Assembly (NCBI GenBank): GCA_934096295.1
Contig: CAKOLL010000010.1
Location: forward strand, 1 to 40,600
Direction of reading: 5' to 3'
DNA length: 40,600 nucleotides
Origin: an uncultured Bacilli bacterium
GTDB taxonomy: Bacteria > Bacillota_I > Bacilli_A > RF39 > UBA660
In this document: in pieces, positions 1-7,046 of the stretch
Layout: each line of letters starts with the position of its first letter
Numbering within the stretch: position 1 is the first letter of the stretch
Position numbers and translations under genes: made by a program
The notes under the pieces: model-generated
Seen by the model: only the letters and a program-made list of their open reading frames with translations
The model's database searches: none
Told to the model about the DNA's origin: nothing

Positions 1-42
1 AACCTTACATATTTATTATACAACATTTTTCTTAAAATTAAA

Positions 43-102
43 AGACTATTAACAAAGTTGTTTGTCAACAGTCTGAAGGTTCGTAGTTACGAACTTTTTT
101 TG
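43..102 (+). terminator. Hairpin pair ending in an intrinsic terminator of an upstream gene
   Basis: Two hairpins stand in tandem. The first pairs 43-56 with 61-74 around a GTTG loop, with two mismatches. The second pairs AAGGTTCG (76-83) with CGAACTTT (90-97) and runs into a T tract to about 102. The second has intrinsic terminator form for a transcript coming from the left of the window. The first could be a 3' stabilising hairpin. No gene is visible in bases 1-115. Confidence 0.6.
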
Positions 103-115
103 TTGTTAAAAAATC

Positions 116-145
116 TTTACATTATACCCCCCTAGGGTGTATAAT
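116..145 (+). promoter_or_regulatory. Promoter with CsoR-type operator in the spacer
   Basis: A -35 box TTTACA (116-121) and a -10 box TATAAT (140-145) are 18 bp apart. The spacer and -10 form an imperfect inverted repeat centred on 133: ATTATAC (121-127) pairs with GTATAAT (139-145), and CCC (129-131) pairs with GGG (135-137). A TAC-C tract-G tract-GTA palindrome is the known form of CsoR operators. A repressor bound here would block RNA polymerase directly. The site lies 20 bp upstream of the CsoR-family gene, which implies autoregulation and control of the suf genes behind it. Confidence 0.75.
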
Positions 146-164
146 ACTTCTGGGTGGAAGAAAT

Positions 165-467
165 ATGCATGAAGTATGTAAAATGTGTAAGAAAAATAAA
201 CATAGAAGTTGTGAAGAAAAGAAAAATATTATAAAAAGATTAAATGTTATTGAAGGACAGATTCGAGGAATAAAGCAAATGGTGGAAGATGATAGATATT
301 GTAGTGAGGTAATAATGCAACTATCGGCATCAATGCATTCTTTAAAAAGTCTAGGTAATAATATTTTAACAAGTCATATGAAAAGTTGTATGGTTGATAA
401 TATAAAAAATAATAATTTAGAAATAATTGATGAAGTAATAACATTAGTTGAAAAAATAAATAAGTAA
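165..467 (+). CDS. csoR: CsoR-family metal-sensing transcriptional repressor
   Basis: All-helical CsoR/RcnR/FrmR-family DNA-binding repressor of 100 residues, the usual family length. The copper-sensing triad is visible as Cys46, His71 and Cys75. Its spacing (25 and 4 residues) is the same as in characterised CsoR proteins (Cys-His-Cys), and Tyr45 precedes the first Cys as in CsoR. The family core RLNVIEGQIRGI follows residue 25. The N-terminal tail adds Cys5, Cys8, His13 and Cys16, which could be a second metal or thiol site. CsoR normally releases DNA on binding Cu(I); the persulfide sensor CstR lacks the histidine, so a copper sensor is favoured. The gene sits behind its own operator and 10 bp ahead of sufC, probably in one transcript. 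Control of SUF genes by it is inferred from layout. The ATG at 165 is preceded by a purine-rich stretch (GGTGGAAGAAAT). Confidence 0.88.
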   Translation: MHEVCKMCKKNKHRSCEEKKNIIKRLNVIEGQIRGIKQMVEDDRYCSEVIMQLSASMHSLKSLGNNILTSHMKSCMVDNIKNNNLEIIDEVITLVEKINK

Positions 468-477
468 GGTGGTAAAA

Positions 478-1209
478 ATGTTAAGTATAAAAAATTTAGT
501 TGTTAGTTTAAAAAATGAAGATAAAAAAATTTTAGATGGATTGAATTTAGAAATTAATGATGGAGAAATACATGCAATAATGGGACCGAATGGTACTGGA
601 AAATCTACACTTTCTAAAGCTATAATGGGACATTTTCTTTTTAATGTTGAAGCTGGAGATATCATATTTAATGATGTAAGATTAAATGATTTAAGTGTGG
701 ATGAAAGAGCTAAAGTTGGAATATTTTTAGCAATGCAAGATCCAACAGTTGTTGATGGCGTAACAAATAGTGAATTTTTAAAAAATGCTTATGAAGAACA
801 AACTGGTAATCATATTGATTATTTTAAGTTTATTAGTGAAGTAAATAAATCTTTAGATAATTTAAAGTTTTCTCGAGATATGATTCATAGAGGCGTAAAT
901 GCTGGTTTTTCTGGTGGTGAAAAAAAGAAGAATGAAGTATTACAAATAAAAATGTTAAAACCAAAACTTATTATTTTAGATGAAATTGACTCTGGGTTAG
1001 ATGTTGATTCTTTAAAAATAGTTTGTGAAAATATAAATGATTATAAAAATGAGTTTCCTGATACATCAATTCTTATTATTACTCATTATCCAAGGATTCT
1101 TGAAGCTATTAAACCAGATTATGTTCATATTATGAAAAATGGTAAAATTGTTAAAACTGGTGATATGTCTTTGGCTTTAGAAACTGAACAAGTAGGTTAT
1201 AATGAATAA
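478..1209 (+). CDS. sufC: SufC, ATPase of the SUF iron-sulfur assembly complex
   Basis: ABC-type ATPase that partners SufB and SufD in the SufBCD scaffold, where Fe-S clusters are built in the cytoplasm. It has Walker A GPNGTGKST (36-44), the signature FSGGEKKKNE near 144-153 (SufC proteins carry the SGGE-KK variant), and Walker B LIILDEID near 164-171. At 243 residues it has normal length. The frame stays open back to a GTG at 469, but that codon overlaps the Shine-Dalgarno AAGGTGG (466-472), so the ATG at 478 is chosen. It is the first SUF gene of the cluster and overlaps the next gene by 8 bp, which implies translational coupling. It has no membrane segments, so it is not a transporter subunit. 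Confidence 0.96.
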   Translation: MLSIKNLVVSLKNEDKKILDGLNLEINDGEIHAIMGPNGTGKSTLSKAIMGHFLFNVEAGDIIFNDVRLNDLSVDERAKVGIFLAMQDPTVVDGVTNSEFLKNAYEEQTGNHIDYFKFISEVNKSLDNLKFSRDMIHRGVNAGFSGGEKKKNEVLQIKMLKPKLIILDEIDSGLDVDSLKIVCENINDYKNEFPDTSILIITHYPRILEAIKPDYVHIMKNGKIVKTGDMSLALETEQVGYNE

Positions 1210-1783
1210 AGTTATATATATTAATGATGATAATGTTAATTTTGATATAAAAGAAAATGAAGCATTAGAAATATATCATTATGTTGTGGACAAAGATGTA
1301 TCTATTAATATAAATTTAAATGGAGAGTTTGCTAAAGTAATATATCACTTAGGCATATTGGGATATGGAAGTAATAAGTGTATGGTTAAGGTGGAACATA
1401 AATTTAGTAATACAAGTAGTGAAGTAATATGTCATGGTGTTAATGTGTTGGATGGTGTGTTAGAGTTTGATGTAACAGGGATTGTACCAAAAGAAGCATA
1501 TAAGGTAAGTTGTTTAGAAGAAAATCAAATAGTTAATTTAAGTAATGGAGTTGGGATAATAAAACCTAATTTGCTTATTAGAAATTATGATACATATTCT
1601 AAACATGCAGCATATATTGGAGAATTTAATAAAGATAAAATGTTTTATTTAATGAGTAGAGGTATAAGTAAGATAGATGCTACTAGATTAATGATGGAAG
1701 CATTATTAATTGGAAATGGTAATAAAGAAGAAGTTATAGTTAAAGAATTTATGAAGAAAATAATGGAGGTATCAAATGGATAA
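1202..1783 (+). CDS. sufD: Minimal SufD-like scaffold protein
   Basis: SufB/SufD-family protein and partner of SufC and SufB. Only about 193 residues are present where SufD usually has about 400 or more. What remains is the C-terminal half of the SUF beta-helix fold plus the C-terminal helices. The conserved motifs seen are a KHAAYIG segment near 138, matching the family's HGA-x-x-G histidine region, and MFYLMSRGIS near 149, matching the SufB/D hallmark LFYLMSRGI. The gene is intact with no frameshift, overlaps sufC by 8 bp and overlaps sufU by 8 bp, so it looks like a genuine short form and not a pseudogene. Assignment as SufD rests on the operon order C-D-U-B and the presence of a full SufB downstream. 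Confidence 0.82.
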   Translation: MNKVIYINDDNVNFDIKENEALEIYHYVVDKDVSININLNGEFAKVIYHLGILGYGSNKCMVKVEHKFSNTSSEVICHGVNVLDGVLEFDVTGIVPKEAYKVSCLEENQIVNLSNGVGIIKPNLLIRNYDTYSKHAAYIGEFNKDKMFYLMSRGISKIDATRLMMEALLIGNGNKEEVIVKEFMKKIMEVSNG

Positions 1784-2201
1784 AGAAACTAAAAGAGAAA
1801 TTATACTTGATAATTATCAAAATCCCACGAATAGAGGTTTAAAAGAAGATGAATCTTATGTTAAAGCTAATACAAAAAGTGATTCATGTATTGATAATAT
1901 AGATTTAATGATGAAAATGGAAGATGGTAAAGTTGTTGATGCTTGTTTTGATGGTGAAGCATGTGCAATATGTACAAGTGCAACAAGTATAATTGTTAAA
2001 AGTTTGATTGGTAAAAGTGTAGATGAAGCTAAAGAAATAATAAGTAATTATCAAAATATGATTAATGAAGAAAAATATAATCCTGAAATCCTTGGTGAAC
2101 TAAATGCTTTTGATGAAATATATATGCAACCAGCTAGAAAAAATTGTGCACTTTTATCAAGCAAGAGCGCTGTTAAAATACTTGATGGAGTAGATAAGTA
2201 A
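1776..2201 (+). CDS. sufU: SufU, zinc-dependent sulfur transfer protein
   Basis: IscU/SufU-fold protein of 141 residues. SufU accepts sulfur from the desulfurase SufS through a zinc site and passes it to SufBCD. The expected ligands are present: Cys38 and Asp40 (SCID), Cys63 (EAC) and Cys124 (KNCALL). The extended loop between the last two ligands that separates SufU from IscU is also there (about residues 90-120). An extra Cys66 sits three residues after Cys63 where serine is common. No sufS gene lies in this operon, so the sulfur donor must be encoded elsewhere; the cysteine desulfurase at 15626 is a candidate. The stop codon is one base from the sufB start. Confidence 0.93.
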   Translation: MDKETKREIILDNYQNPTNRGLKEDESYVKANTKSDSCIDNIDLMMKMEDGKVVDACFDGEACAICTSATSIIVKSLIGKSVDEAKEIISNYQNMINEEKYNPEILGELNAFDEIYMQPARKNCALLSSKSAVKILDGVDK

Positions 2202-2202
2202 G

Positions 2203-3516
2203 ATGGAAATTGTTGGTTTAAGTGAAGAAAAAGTAAGAAAAATATCTGAAATAAAAAATGAAGATGATTGGGTTTTAGATTATAGATTAAAGGGGTATAA
2301 ATCTTTTGTGGAACAAGGTATGCCTCTGTTTGGTCCAGAAATTAATTTGAATTTTGATGATGTTATTTATTATAAAAATAATGAGGCTGATAAAAAGCTT
2401 GAAAATAACTGGAATAATATTTTAAAACCTGTTGTGGATGAACTTGATAGTGTTGGGGTTTTAGAAAGTGAAAAGCATTTTGATGGTATGGGTGTTCAAT
2501 ATGAAAGTGAAGTAATATATCATAATATGATAGAAGAGTTGGAAAAGAAAAATGTCATATTTACCTCAATTGAAGATGCTATTAAAAGATATCCATATTT
2601 AGTAAAAAAATATTTTGGTAAGATCGTAGCTTTTACTGAAAATAAATTTGCTGCTTTAAATGCGGCGGTGTTTAGTGGAGGCTCATTTATTTATGTTCCT
2701 AAAAATACAGTATTAGATAGACCATTACAAAGTTATTTTAGAATAAATAGTAAAAATATGGGACAATTTGAAAGAACATTAATTATTGTAGATGATAATT
2801 CTAGTTTACATTATGTGGAAGGATGTACTGCACCATCATATAGTGAGTCAAGTTTGCATGCAGCGATAGTGGAAATTTATGTTGGTAAAAATTCTAAATG
2901 TAGATATTCTACGGTTCAAAATTGGGCAACTAATGTGTATAATTTAGTTACGAAAAGAGCTTTAGTGGATGAATCTGGAATTATGGAATGGATTGATGGA
3001 AATATTGGTTCTAAAGTAACAATGAAATATCCTTGTTGTGTTTTAAAAGGGGATAATTCCAAAGGAACATGTATAACAATTAGTGTTGCCAAGAGTGGAC
3101 AAGAACAAGATAGTGGGGCCAGAATGATTCATATTGGAAAGAATACTAAAAGTAATATAGTATCTAAAAGTATTGCAGGAAATGGTGGAAATGCTACATA
3201 TCGTGGTAAGGTTGAAATAAAGAAAAATGCTTTAAATAGTGATGCTATGGTAAAATGTGATAGTTTAATTTTAGATGATAAATCTATGTCTGATACAATA
3301 CCTACGAATATAGTTGGAAATATAACGAGTAATATTGAACATGAAGCAACAGTATCAAAAATTAGTGATGATGTATTATTTTATTTAATGAGTAGGGGGA
3401 TTCCAGAAGAAAGAGCAACCGAGTTAATTGTTTTAGGTTTTATTGATGAATTTAAGAGTGAACTTCCAATGGAATATGCTGTTGAGTTGAATCAATTGAT
3501 AAAGAGAAATTTATAA
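2203..3516 (+). CDS. sufB: SufB, Fe-S cluster scaffold subunit
   Basis: Core scaffold of SufBCD, 437 residues, slightly shorter than typical SufB (about 465). The cysteine of the KCDSLILD motif, Cys352, corresponds to the essential SufB cluster-assembly cysteine. The C-terminal NIEHEATVSKI and LFYLMSRGIPEERA motifs are characteristic of SufB, not SufD. The N-terminal segment (about 1-60) matches the usual SufB start region with GYKSFVEQGMP. It is the last gene of the csoR-suf cluster; the next gene follows 43 bp later with its own Shine-Dalgarno and no clear terminator between them. It is translated right after sufU (stop and ATG one base apart). Confidence 0.96.
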   Translation: MEIVGLSEEKVRKISEIKNEDDWVLDYRLKGYKSFVEQGMPLFGPEINLNFDDVIYYKNNEADKKLENNWNNILKPVVDELDSVGVLESEKHFDGMGVQYESEVIYHNMIEELEKKNVIFTSIEDAIKRYPYLVKKYFGKIVAFTENKFAALNAAVFSGGSFIYVPKNTVLDRPLQSYFRINSKNMGQFERTLIIVDDNSSLHYVEGCTAPSYSESSLHAAIVEIYVGKNSKCRYSTVQNWATNVYNLVTKRALVDESGIMEWIDGNIGSKVTMKYPCCVLKGDNSKGTCITISVAKSGQEQDSGARMIHIGKNTKSNIVSKSIAGNGGNATYRGKVEIKKNALNSDAMVKCDSLILDDKSMSDTIPTNIVGNITSNIEHEATVSKISDDVLFYLMSRGIPEERATELIVLGFIDEFKSELPMEYAVELNQLIKRNL

Positions 3517-3559
3517 TGCATTTGTTAGTTGTTTGTGATACAATGTAGGTGGAGGATTT

Positions 3560-4084
3560 ATGAAAAAGAAACAAATTGTTGATTTAATTACATCGGTGTT
3601 TTTAATAATATGTGGAAGTGTCATGTTGTTATTTCCCTTATTTCATTTTGTAAAAGTAAAAGGTATATTCTTAGGAGTATTGGGTGTTTATGCAGTATTA
3701 AACTTGATTAAATTTTTATTAACAAGTAAGAGTAAAGATTATGAAGGATTATTTACAAGTATTGCATCTATCATTGTATTTATTGTAGCCCTTAAATTAA
3801 ATATCAGTGAAGTCCCTTGGTATTTAGCTTTATGTTTGCTTATTTGGATTATTCTTTTATCCCTTATTAAACTTAAAAAAGGGGACTATTATAATGATAG
3901 AAAGAACAATATGTGGATTATTGAAGTTATTAGTTTAGTGCTATTTATCTTGGCAGGACTTTTAACAACAATGAATTTATATTATGAAAATGATATACAA
4001 GTATTAGTGTTGGGATATTTTTTCTTGATACACGGAATACTAGAATTATTTGATCCATTAATTATATCTTTAAAAATAAAATAA
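3560..4084 (+). CDS. DUF308-like multi-pass membrane protein
   Basis: Small integral membrane protein of 174 residues with about six hydrophobic segments (roughly 8-30, 33-50, 65-82, 85-102, 117-137 and 145-165). The composition and repeated two-helix pattern resemble the DUF308/HdeD family, whose E. coli member is linked to acid resistance; the molecular function of the family in Bacillota is unknown. The start ATG follows GGTGGAGG (3549-3556). It ends in a bidirectional terminator shared with the convergent spoVS. A second DUF308-like gene is at 13272. Family assignment is moderate; membrane topology is clear. Confidence 0.6.
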   Translation: MKKKQIVDLITSVFLIICGSVMLLFPLFHFVKVKGIFLGVLGVYAVLNLIKFLLTSKSKDYEGLFTSIASIIVFIVALKLNISEVPWYLALCLLIWIILLSLIKLKKGDYYNDRKNNMWIIEVISLVLFILAGLLTTMNLYYENDIQVLVLGYFFLIHGILELFDPLIISLKIK

Positions 4085-4104
4085 CGGATGATTTGTCCGT
4101 TATT
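4080..4104. terminator. Bidirectional terminator between DUF308 gene and spoVS
   Basis: A perfect stem AATAACGGA (4080-4088) and TCCGTTATT (4096-4104) closes a 7-base loop. It overlaps the stop codons of both convergent genes. A-rich and T-rich flanks on either side allow it to work in both directions. Confidence 0.8.
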
Positions 4105-4360
4105 TGTTTGTAATAATAAGTTTGATAGCTGTTTTTTGTTCACCATTTATTATTATGTCATTAAATGCTGGTATTACAACTAAGTTATCTCCGGTAGGAG
4201 CTACAAAACCACGGCATATAGCGATGGCTTTGATTGCTTGATTTAAAGAGCCCGCTCCGACAGTTTGAATTTCCACTTCTTTGTTTTCTCTATAAATGTT
4301 TGCTATAGCACCAGCAACTTTACTAGGGTTAGATTTTGATGAAACCTTTAGAATTTCCAT
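4100..4360 (-). CDS. spoVS: SpoVS, stage V sporulation protein S
   Basis: Small Alba-like protein of 86 residues that is very close to Bacillus SpoVS. The hallmark runs MEILKVSSKSNPSKVAGA at the N-terminus, VGAGSLNQAIKAIAICRGF in the middle and IPAFNDI plus EQKTAIKLI at the end are all present. SpoVS is needed for normal coat assembly and septation during sporulation and may bind nucleic acid. The ATG at 4360 gives the family's exact N-terminus and has the Shine-Dalgarno AAAGGA upstream; an in-frame ATG at 4378 would place that Shine-Dalgarno inside the gene. It stands alone, divergent from perR, and is one of several spore genes that mark the organism as a spore former. Confidence 0.95.
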   Translation of the reverse strand: MEILKVSSKSNPSKVAGAIANIYRENKEVEIQTVGAGSLNQAIKAIAICRGFVAPTGDNLVVIPAFNDIIINGEQKTAIKLIITNK

Positions 4361-4409
4361 TATTACCATTCCTTTCATTAAAATATATGGAAAATTTATA
4401 TTTTTATGC

Positions 4410-4459
4410 TTGATTTTTTTGGAGTTGTGTTGTATACTTAAATAGTAATCATTACTATT
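4410..4459 (+). promoter_or_regulatory. perR promoter and PerR box
   Basis: A -35 box TTGATT (4410-4415) and a -10 box TATACT (4433-4438) lie 17 bp apart. Right after the -10 comes a perfect palindrome, AATAGTAAT-C-ATTACTATT (4441-4459). It contains a 7-1-7 Fur/Per-box core (TAGTAAT-C-ATTACTA) and covers the expected transcription start. This is the standard place for an autorepressing PerR box. Confidence 0.85.
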
Positions 4460-4471
4460 TAGGAGGTGTGT

Positions 4472-4858
4472 GTGAAAAATACTAAACAGAAGAAAGTTAT
4501 TTTAGATGTAATTAATAATAGTAATAATCATTTGGATGCTTATCAAGTATATGATGAGGCTAGAAAACAAATTTCTAATATTAGTTTAGGTACTGTATAT
4601 AGAAATTTGGGAGGATTAGAAAACTATAATTTAATTATAAGTTTAATGGTTAATGGCGTTAAACATTATGATAAAGTTATTCCACATTATCATTTTATAT
4701 GTAAAAAGTGTTCTAAGATTATTGATGTATTTGATGTAATCTTTCCTAATATAGAGTGGATAGAAAACAATATAGTAACTGATTATGAAATAGTTTTTAA
4801 AGGCATTTGTGAAGAATGTCAGAAGGAGGAAGTAAAAAATGGAATTAAAGGGAAGTAA
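4472..4858 (+). CDS. perR: PerR, peroxide-sensing Fur-family repressor
   Basis: Fur-family regulator of 128 residues. An N-terminal winged helix spans roughly 1-60 and a C-terminal dimer domain follows. All five PerR regulatory-metal positions can be assigned: His20, Asp67, His72, His74 and Asp85. The structural zinc site is Cys77, Cys80, Cys113 and Cys116. Peroxide oxidation of the histidines relieves repression in PerR, and the aspartate at 67 (where Fur proteins often have another residue) favours PerR over Fur or Zur. The GTG at 4472 is chosen because AGGAGG ends 5 bases before it; the open frame reaches GTG 4466, which lies within that Shine-Dalgarno. The gene overlaps rubrerythrin by 20 bp, so the sensor and the peroxidase are coupled. 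Confidence 0.9.
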   Translation: MKNTKQKKVILDVINNSNNHLDAYQVYDEARKQISNISLGTVYRNLGGLENYNLIISLMVNGVKHYDKVIPHYHFICKKCSKIIDVFDVIFPNIEWIENNIVTDYEIVFKGICEECQKEEVKNGIKGK

Positions 4859-5378
4859 AACAGAAGCAAATTTAATGGCTGCTTTTGCCGGAGAAAGTCA
4901 AGCAAGAAATAAGTATACTTATTATGCATCAAAAGCTAAAAAGGATGGTTATGAACAAATCGCAGCAATATTTGAAGAAACTGCAAATAATGAAAAAGAA
5001 CATGCAAAAATGTGGTTTAAAGAATTACACGGAGGAAGTATTCCAAGTACTGAAGAAAACTTGTTAGATGCTGCCAATGGAGAAAATTTTGAATGGACAG
5101 ATATGTATGTAGAATTTGCTAAGGTAGCTCGTGAAGAAGGCTTCGATAGAATTGCTAATTTATTTGAATCTGTTGCTGATATTGAAAAAGCACATGAAGA
5201 AAGATATCGTAAATTGCTGAAAAATATTGATGATAAGTTAGTATTTAGTAAAGATGGAGAATGTGTTTGGATTTGCCGTAATTGCGGACATATTGTTATT
5301 GGCAAAGAAGCTCCAGCTGTTTGTCCGGTATGTAATCATCCACAAAGTTATTTTGAATTAAAAGCTGAAAATTATTAA
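4839..5378 (+). CDS. rbr: Rubrerythrin, diiron peroxidase
   Basis: Rubrerythrin of 179 residues that reduces hydrogen peroxide in anaerobic or microaerophilic cells. A ferritin-like four-helix diiron domain comes first, with glutamates in FAGESQARNKYTYYA, EETANNEKEHAKMW and the ESVADIEKAHEERY helix. A C-terminal rubredoxin domain follows, with CRNCG (Cys146, Cys149) and CPVC (Cys162, Cys165) for the iron-sulfur site. The gene starts inside the end of perR with AGAAGGAGG just upstream. Co-transcription behind a PerR box fits peroxide induction and suggests an obligate or strict anaerobe. Confidence 0.96.
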   Translation: MELKGSKTEANLMAAFAGESQARNKYTYYASKAKKDGYEQIAAIFEETANNEKEHAKMWFKELHGGSIPSTEENLLDAANGENFEWTDMYVEFAKVAREEGFDRIANLFESVADIEKAHEERYRKLLKNIDDKLVFSKDGECVWICRNCGHIVIGKEAPAVCPVCNHPQSYFELKAENY

Positions 5379-5413
5379 AAAGACTAGCAATTTAGAATAA
5401 ATTGTGTTATATT
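5368..5413 (+). promoter_or_regulatory. serS promoter module, repeated elsewhere in the window
   Basis: The sequence runs from the tail of rubrerythrin through AAGACTAG to a -10 box TATATT (5408-5413). A weak -35 (TAGCAA, 5385-5390) stands 17 bp upstream. The whole 46-base stretch closely matches 22807-22853 upstream of the secreted protein gene at 22878, with the same AATAAATTGTGTTATA run before the -10. The transcription start should fall about 10 bases before the T-box leader. Confidence 0.6.
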
Positions 5414-5424
5414 AGTTTCATAAA

Positions 5425-5613
5425 AACGAAGAAAAAGAATAAGTAATTATGGAAACTACATAGAGATTCCTTGGTTGGTGGAAAAGGAAATGTGGAAATA
5501 ATGAAATCTAGCTTTTGAGTTGGGCATTTGCCTCGGGTTAAACCGTTATATTAATTAAGTTAAATAAAGGATGGTACCGTGCATAAGCACTCCTTGGGTA
5601 TCATTCTTTTTAT
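5425..5613 (+). ncRNA. T-box riboswitch, serine-specific
   Basis: T-box leader of serS. Stem I carries an AGTA loop-E motif (5441-5444), an AGAGA bulge motif (5462-5466) and the conserved GGTTGGTG apical segment, closed by TTCCTT/AAGGAA. The specifier loop follows the ATTAT/ATAAT helix: TCT (5507-5509) followed by A is the best specifier codon, which is a serine codon; the next triplet AGC (5510-5512) is also a serine codon. The T-box element AAAGGATGGTACCGTG (5567-5582) can pair as an antiterminator (AAGGA with TCCTT, 5591-5595) or as a terminator (GGATGGTACC with GGTATCATTC, then a T run to 5613). Uncharged tRNA-Ser would stabilise the antiterminator and turn serS on. Confidence 0.93.
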
Positions 5614-5628
5614 TTTTGGGAGGATTAT

Positions 5629-6930
5629 ATGATAGATATTAAGTTAATAAGAGAAAACAGAGAATTAGTAAAGGAAAACATTAAGAAAAAGTTTCAAGAT
5701 GAAAAACTAGGATTAGTTGATGAGGTTTGTGAATATGATAAAAGTTATCGTGAATGTAAGATGAAAGTTGATGAACTTAGAGCCAAAAGAAATAGTTTGA
5801 GTGCAACAATTGGGGTTTTAATGCGTGATAAAAAGTTAGATGAAGTTGAAAAAATAAAAAATGAAGTAAGTAAAATCAATGAAGAAATTGTTGAAGTAGA
5901 AGCAAAAGAAGAAAGATTAGAAAAAGAAATTAAAGATAGAATGTTAGTTATACCAAATATAATTGATGAAAGTGTACCAATTGGTAAAGATGATAGTGAA
6001 AATGTGGAAATTGAAAAGTTTGGGGAACCTTTTGTGCCTGATTATGAAATACCTTATCATGCTGATATTTGTGAGTCTTTTGGAGGATTAGATAAGGTGA
6101 GTTCTGGTAAAACTAGTGGTAATGGATTTTATTATTTAGTTGGGGATATTGCAAGACTTCATGAGGCAACTCTTGCTTATGCTAGAGATTTTATGATTAG
6201 TAAAGGTTTTACTTATTGTATTCCACCATTTATGATTCATAGCGATGTTGTTACTGGAGTTATGTCTTTTCCTGAAATGGAAGCAATGATGTATAAAGTT
6301 GAAGGAGAAGATTTATATTTGATTGGTACAAGTGAACACTCAATGATTGGTAGATTTAAAGGAGAAATTATTGATGAAGCAAAATTACCAATTGCAATGA
6401 CTTCTTATTCACCTTGTTTTAGAAAAGAAGTTGGTGCTCATGGAATAGAAGAAAGAGGTATTTATAGAGTTCATCAATTTGAAAAACAAGAAATGATTGT
6501 TTTATGTAAGCCAGAAGAAGCAATGGATTGGTATAATAAAATGTGGAAATATACAGTTGAATTCTTTAGAAGTATGGATATTTCTGTTAGAACTTTAGAA
6601 TGTTGTAGTGGTGATTTAGCAGATTTAAAGGTTAAATCTTGTGATATTGAAGCATGGAGCCCTAGACAAAAAAAATATTATGAGGTTGGATCATGTTCTA
6701 CACTTGGTGATGCTCAAGCAAGAAGAATGGGAATAAGAATGAAAACAGATAAAGGAAATGTGTTTGTAAATACTCTTAATAATACAGTCATTGCAAGTCC
6801 TAGAAGTCTTATTGCAATTCTAGAACAACATTATCAAGCGGATGGTAGTGTTAGAATTCCAAAAGTATTACAACCTTATATGGGCGGTTTAGAAATATTA
6901 GTACCTAAAAATGATGTAAAGAAGATGTAA
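5629..6930 (+). CDS. serS: Seryl-tRNA synthetase
   Basis: Class II synthetase of 433 residues that charges tRNA-Ser. The N-terminal coiled-coil arm that grips the long variable arm of tRNA-Ser spans about 25-110. The catalytic domain has motif 2 (FRKEVGAHGIEERGIYRVHQFEK) and the QARRMGIRMK segment. Motif 3 reads LNNTVIASPRSLIAILEQH; common bacterial enzymes have LNGSGLAVGR at that place, so this copy is closer to the archaeal/eukaryotic style. The start ATG follows GGGAGGAT (5618-5625). The upstream serine T-box confirms the amino acid specificity independently. Confidence 0.95.
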   Translation: MIDIKLIRENRELVKENIKKKFQDEKLGLVDEVCEYDKSYRECKMKVDELRAKRNSLSATIGVLMRDKKLDEVEKIKNEVSKINEEIVEVEAKEERLEKEIKDRMLVIPNIIDESVPIGKDDSENVEIEKFGEPFVPDYEIPYHADICESFGGLDKVSSGKTSGNGFYYLVGDIARLHEATLAYARDFMISKGFTYCIPPFMIHSDVVTGVMSFPEMEAMMYKVEGEDLYLIGTSEHSMIGRFKGEIIDEAKLPIAMTSYSPCFRKEVGAHGIEERGIYRVHQFEKQEMIVLCKPEEAMDWYNKMWKYTVEFFRSMDISVRTLECCSGDLADLKVKSCDIEAWSPRQKKYYEVGSCSTLGDAQARRMGIRMKTDKGNVFVNTLNNTVIASPRSLIAILEQHYQADGSVRIPKVLQPYMGGLEILVPKNDVKKM

Positions 6931-6946
6931 TTTATCTTCTTTTTAA
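6919..6946 (+). terminator. serS terminator
   Basis: AAGAAGAT (6919-6926) pairs with ATCTTCTT (6934-6941) and is followed by a T run. The stem overlaps the end of serS and its stop codon. Confidence 0.7.
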
Positions 6947-6986
6947 GTGTAAATATGTGTATAGTTGGTAAGTTTGGAATGTAACA

Positions 6987-7022
6987 TTTTGACATGTTTT
7001 GTCGAATCGCTTGCATTATGAT
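6987..7022 (+). promoter_or_regulatory. Tandem Spo0A-like boxes with a spoIIG-like promoter, upstream of miaB
   Basis: Two ten-base units lie head to tail: TTTTGACATG (6987-6996) and TTTTGTCGAA (6997-7006). The second contains an exact Spo0A box, TGTCGAA (7000-7006). The first unit also contains TTGACA (6989-6994), which is 22 bp from TATGAT (7017-7022). A 22-bp spacer with Spo0A boxes over the -35 is the known layout of the Bacillus spoIIG promoter. The same ten-base pair with one change is found before spoIIAA at 35170. Function is inferred. Confidence 0.5.
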
Positions 7023-7046
7023 AAAAATGGTATAAAATACTTACTT

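Noticed and set aside
469..477. GTG start codon for SufC at 469, and the similar GTG or ATG extensions at 4466, 9838-gene, 13260, 13882, 15617, 19902 and 25141
   Set aside because: In each case the upstream codon lies within the Shine-Dalgarno of a later, better-spaced start, and the extra residues do not match the families.
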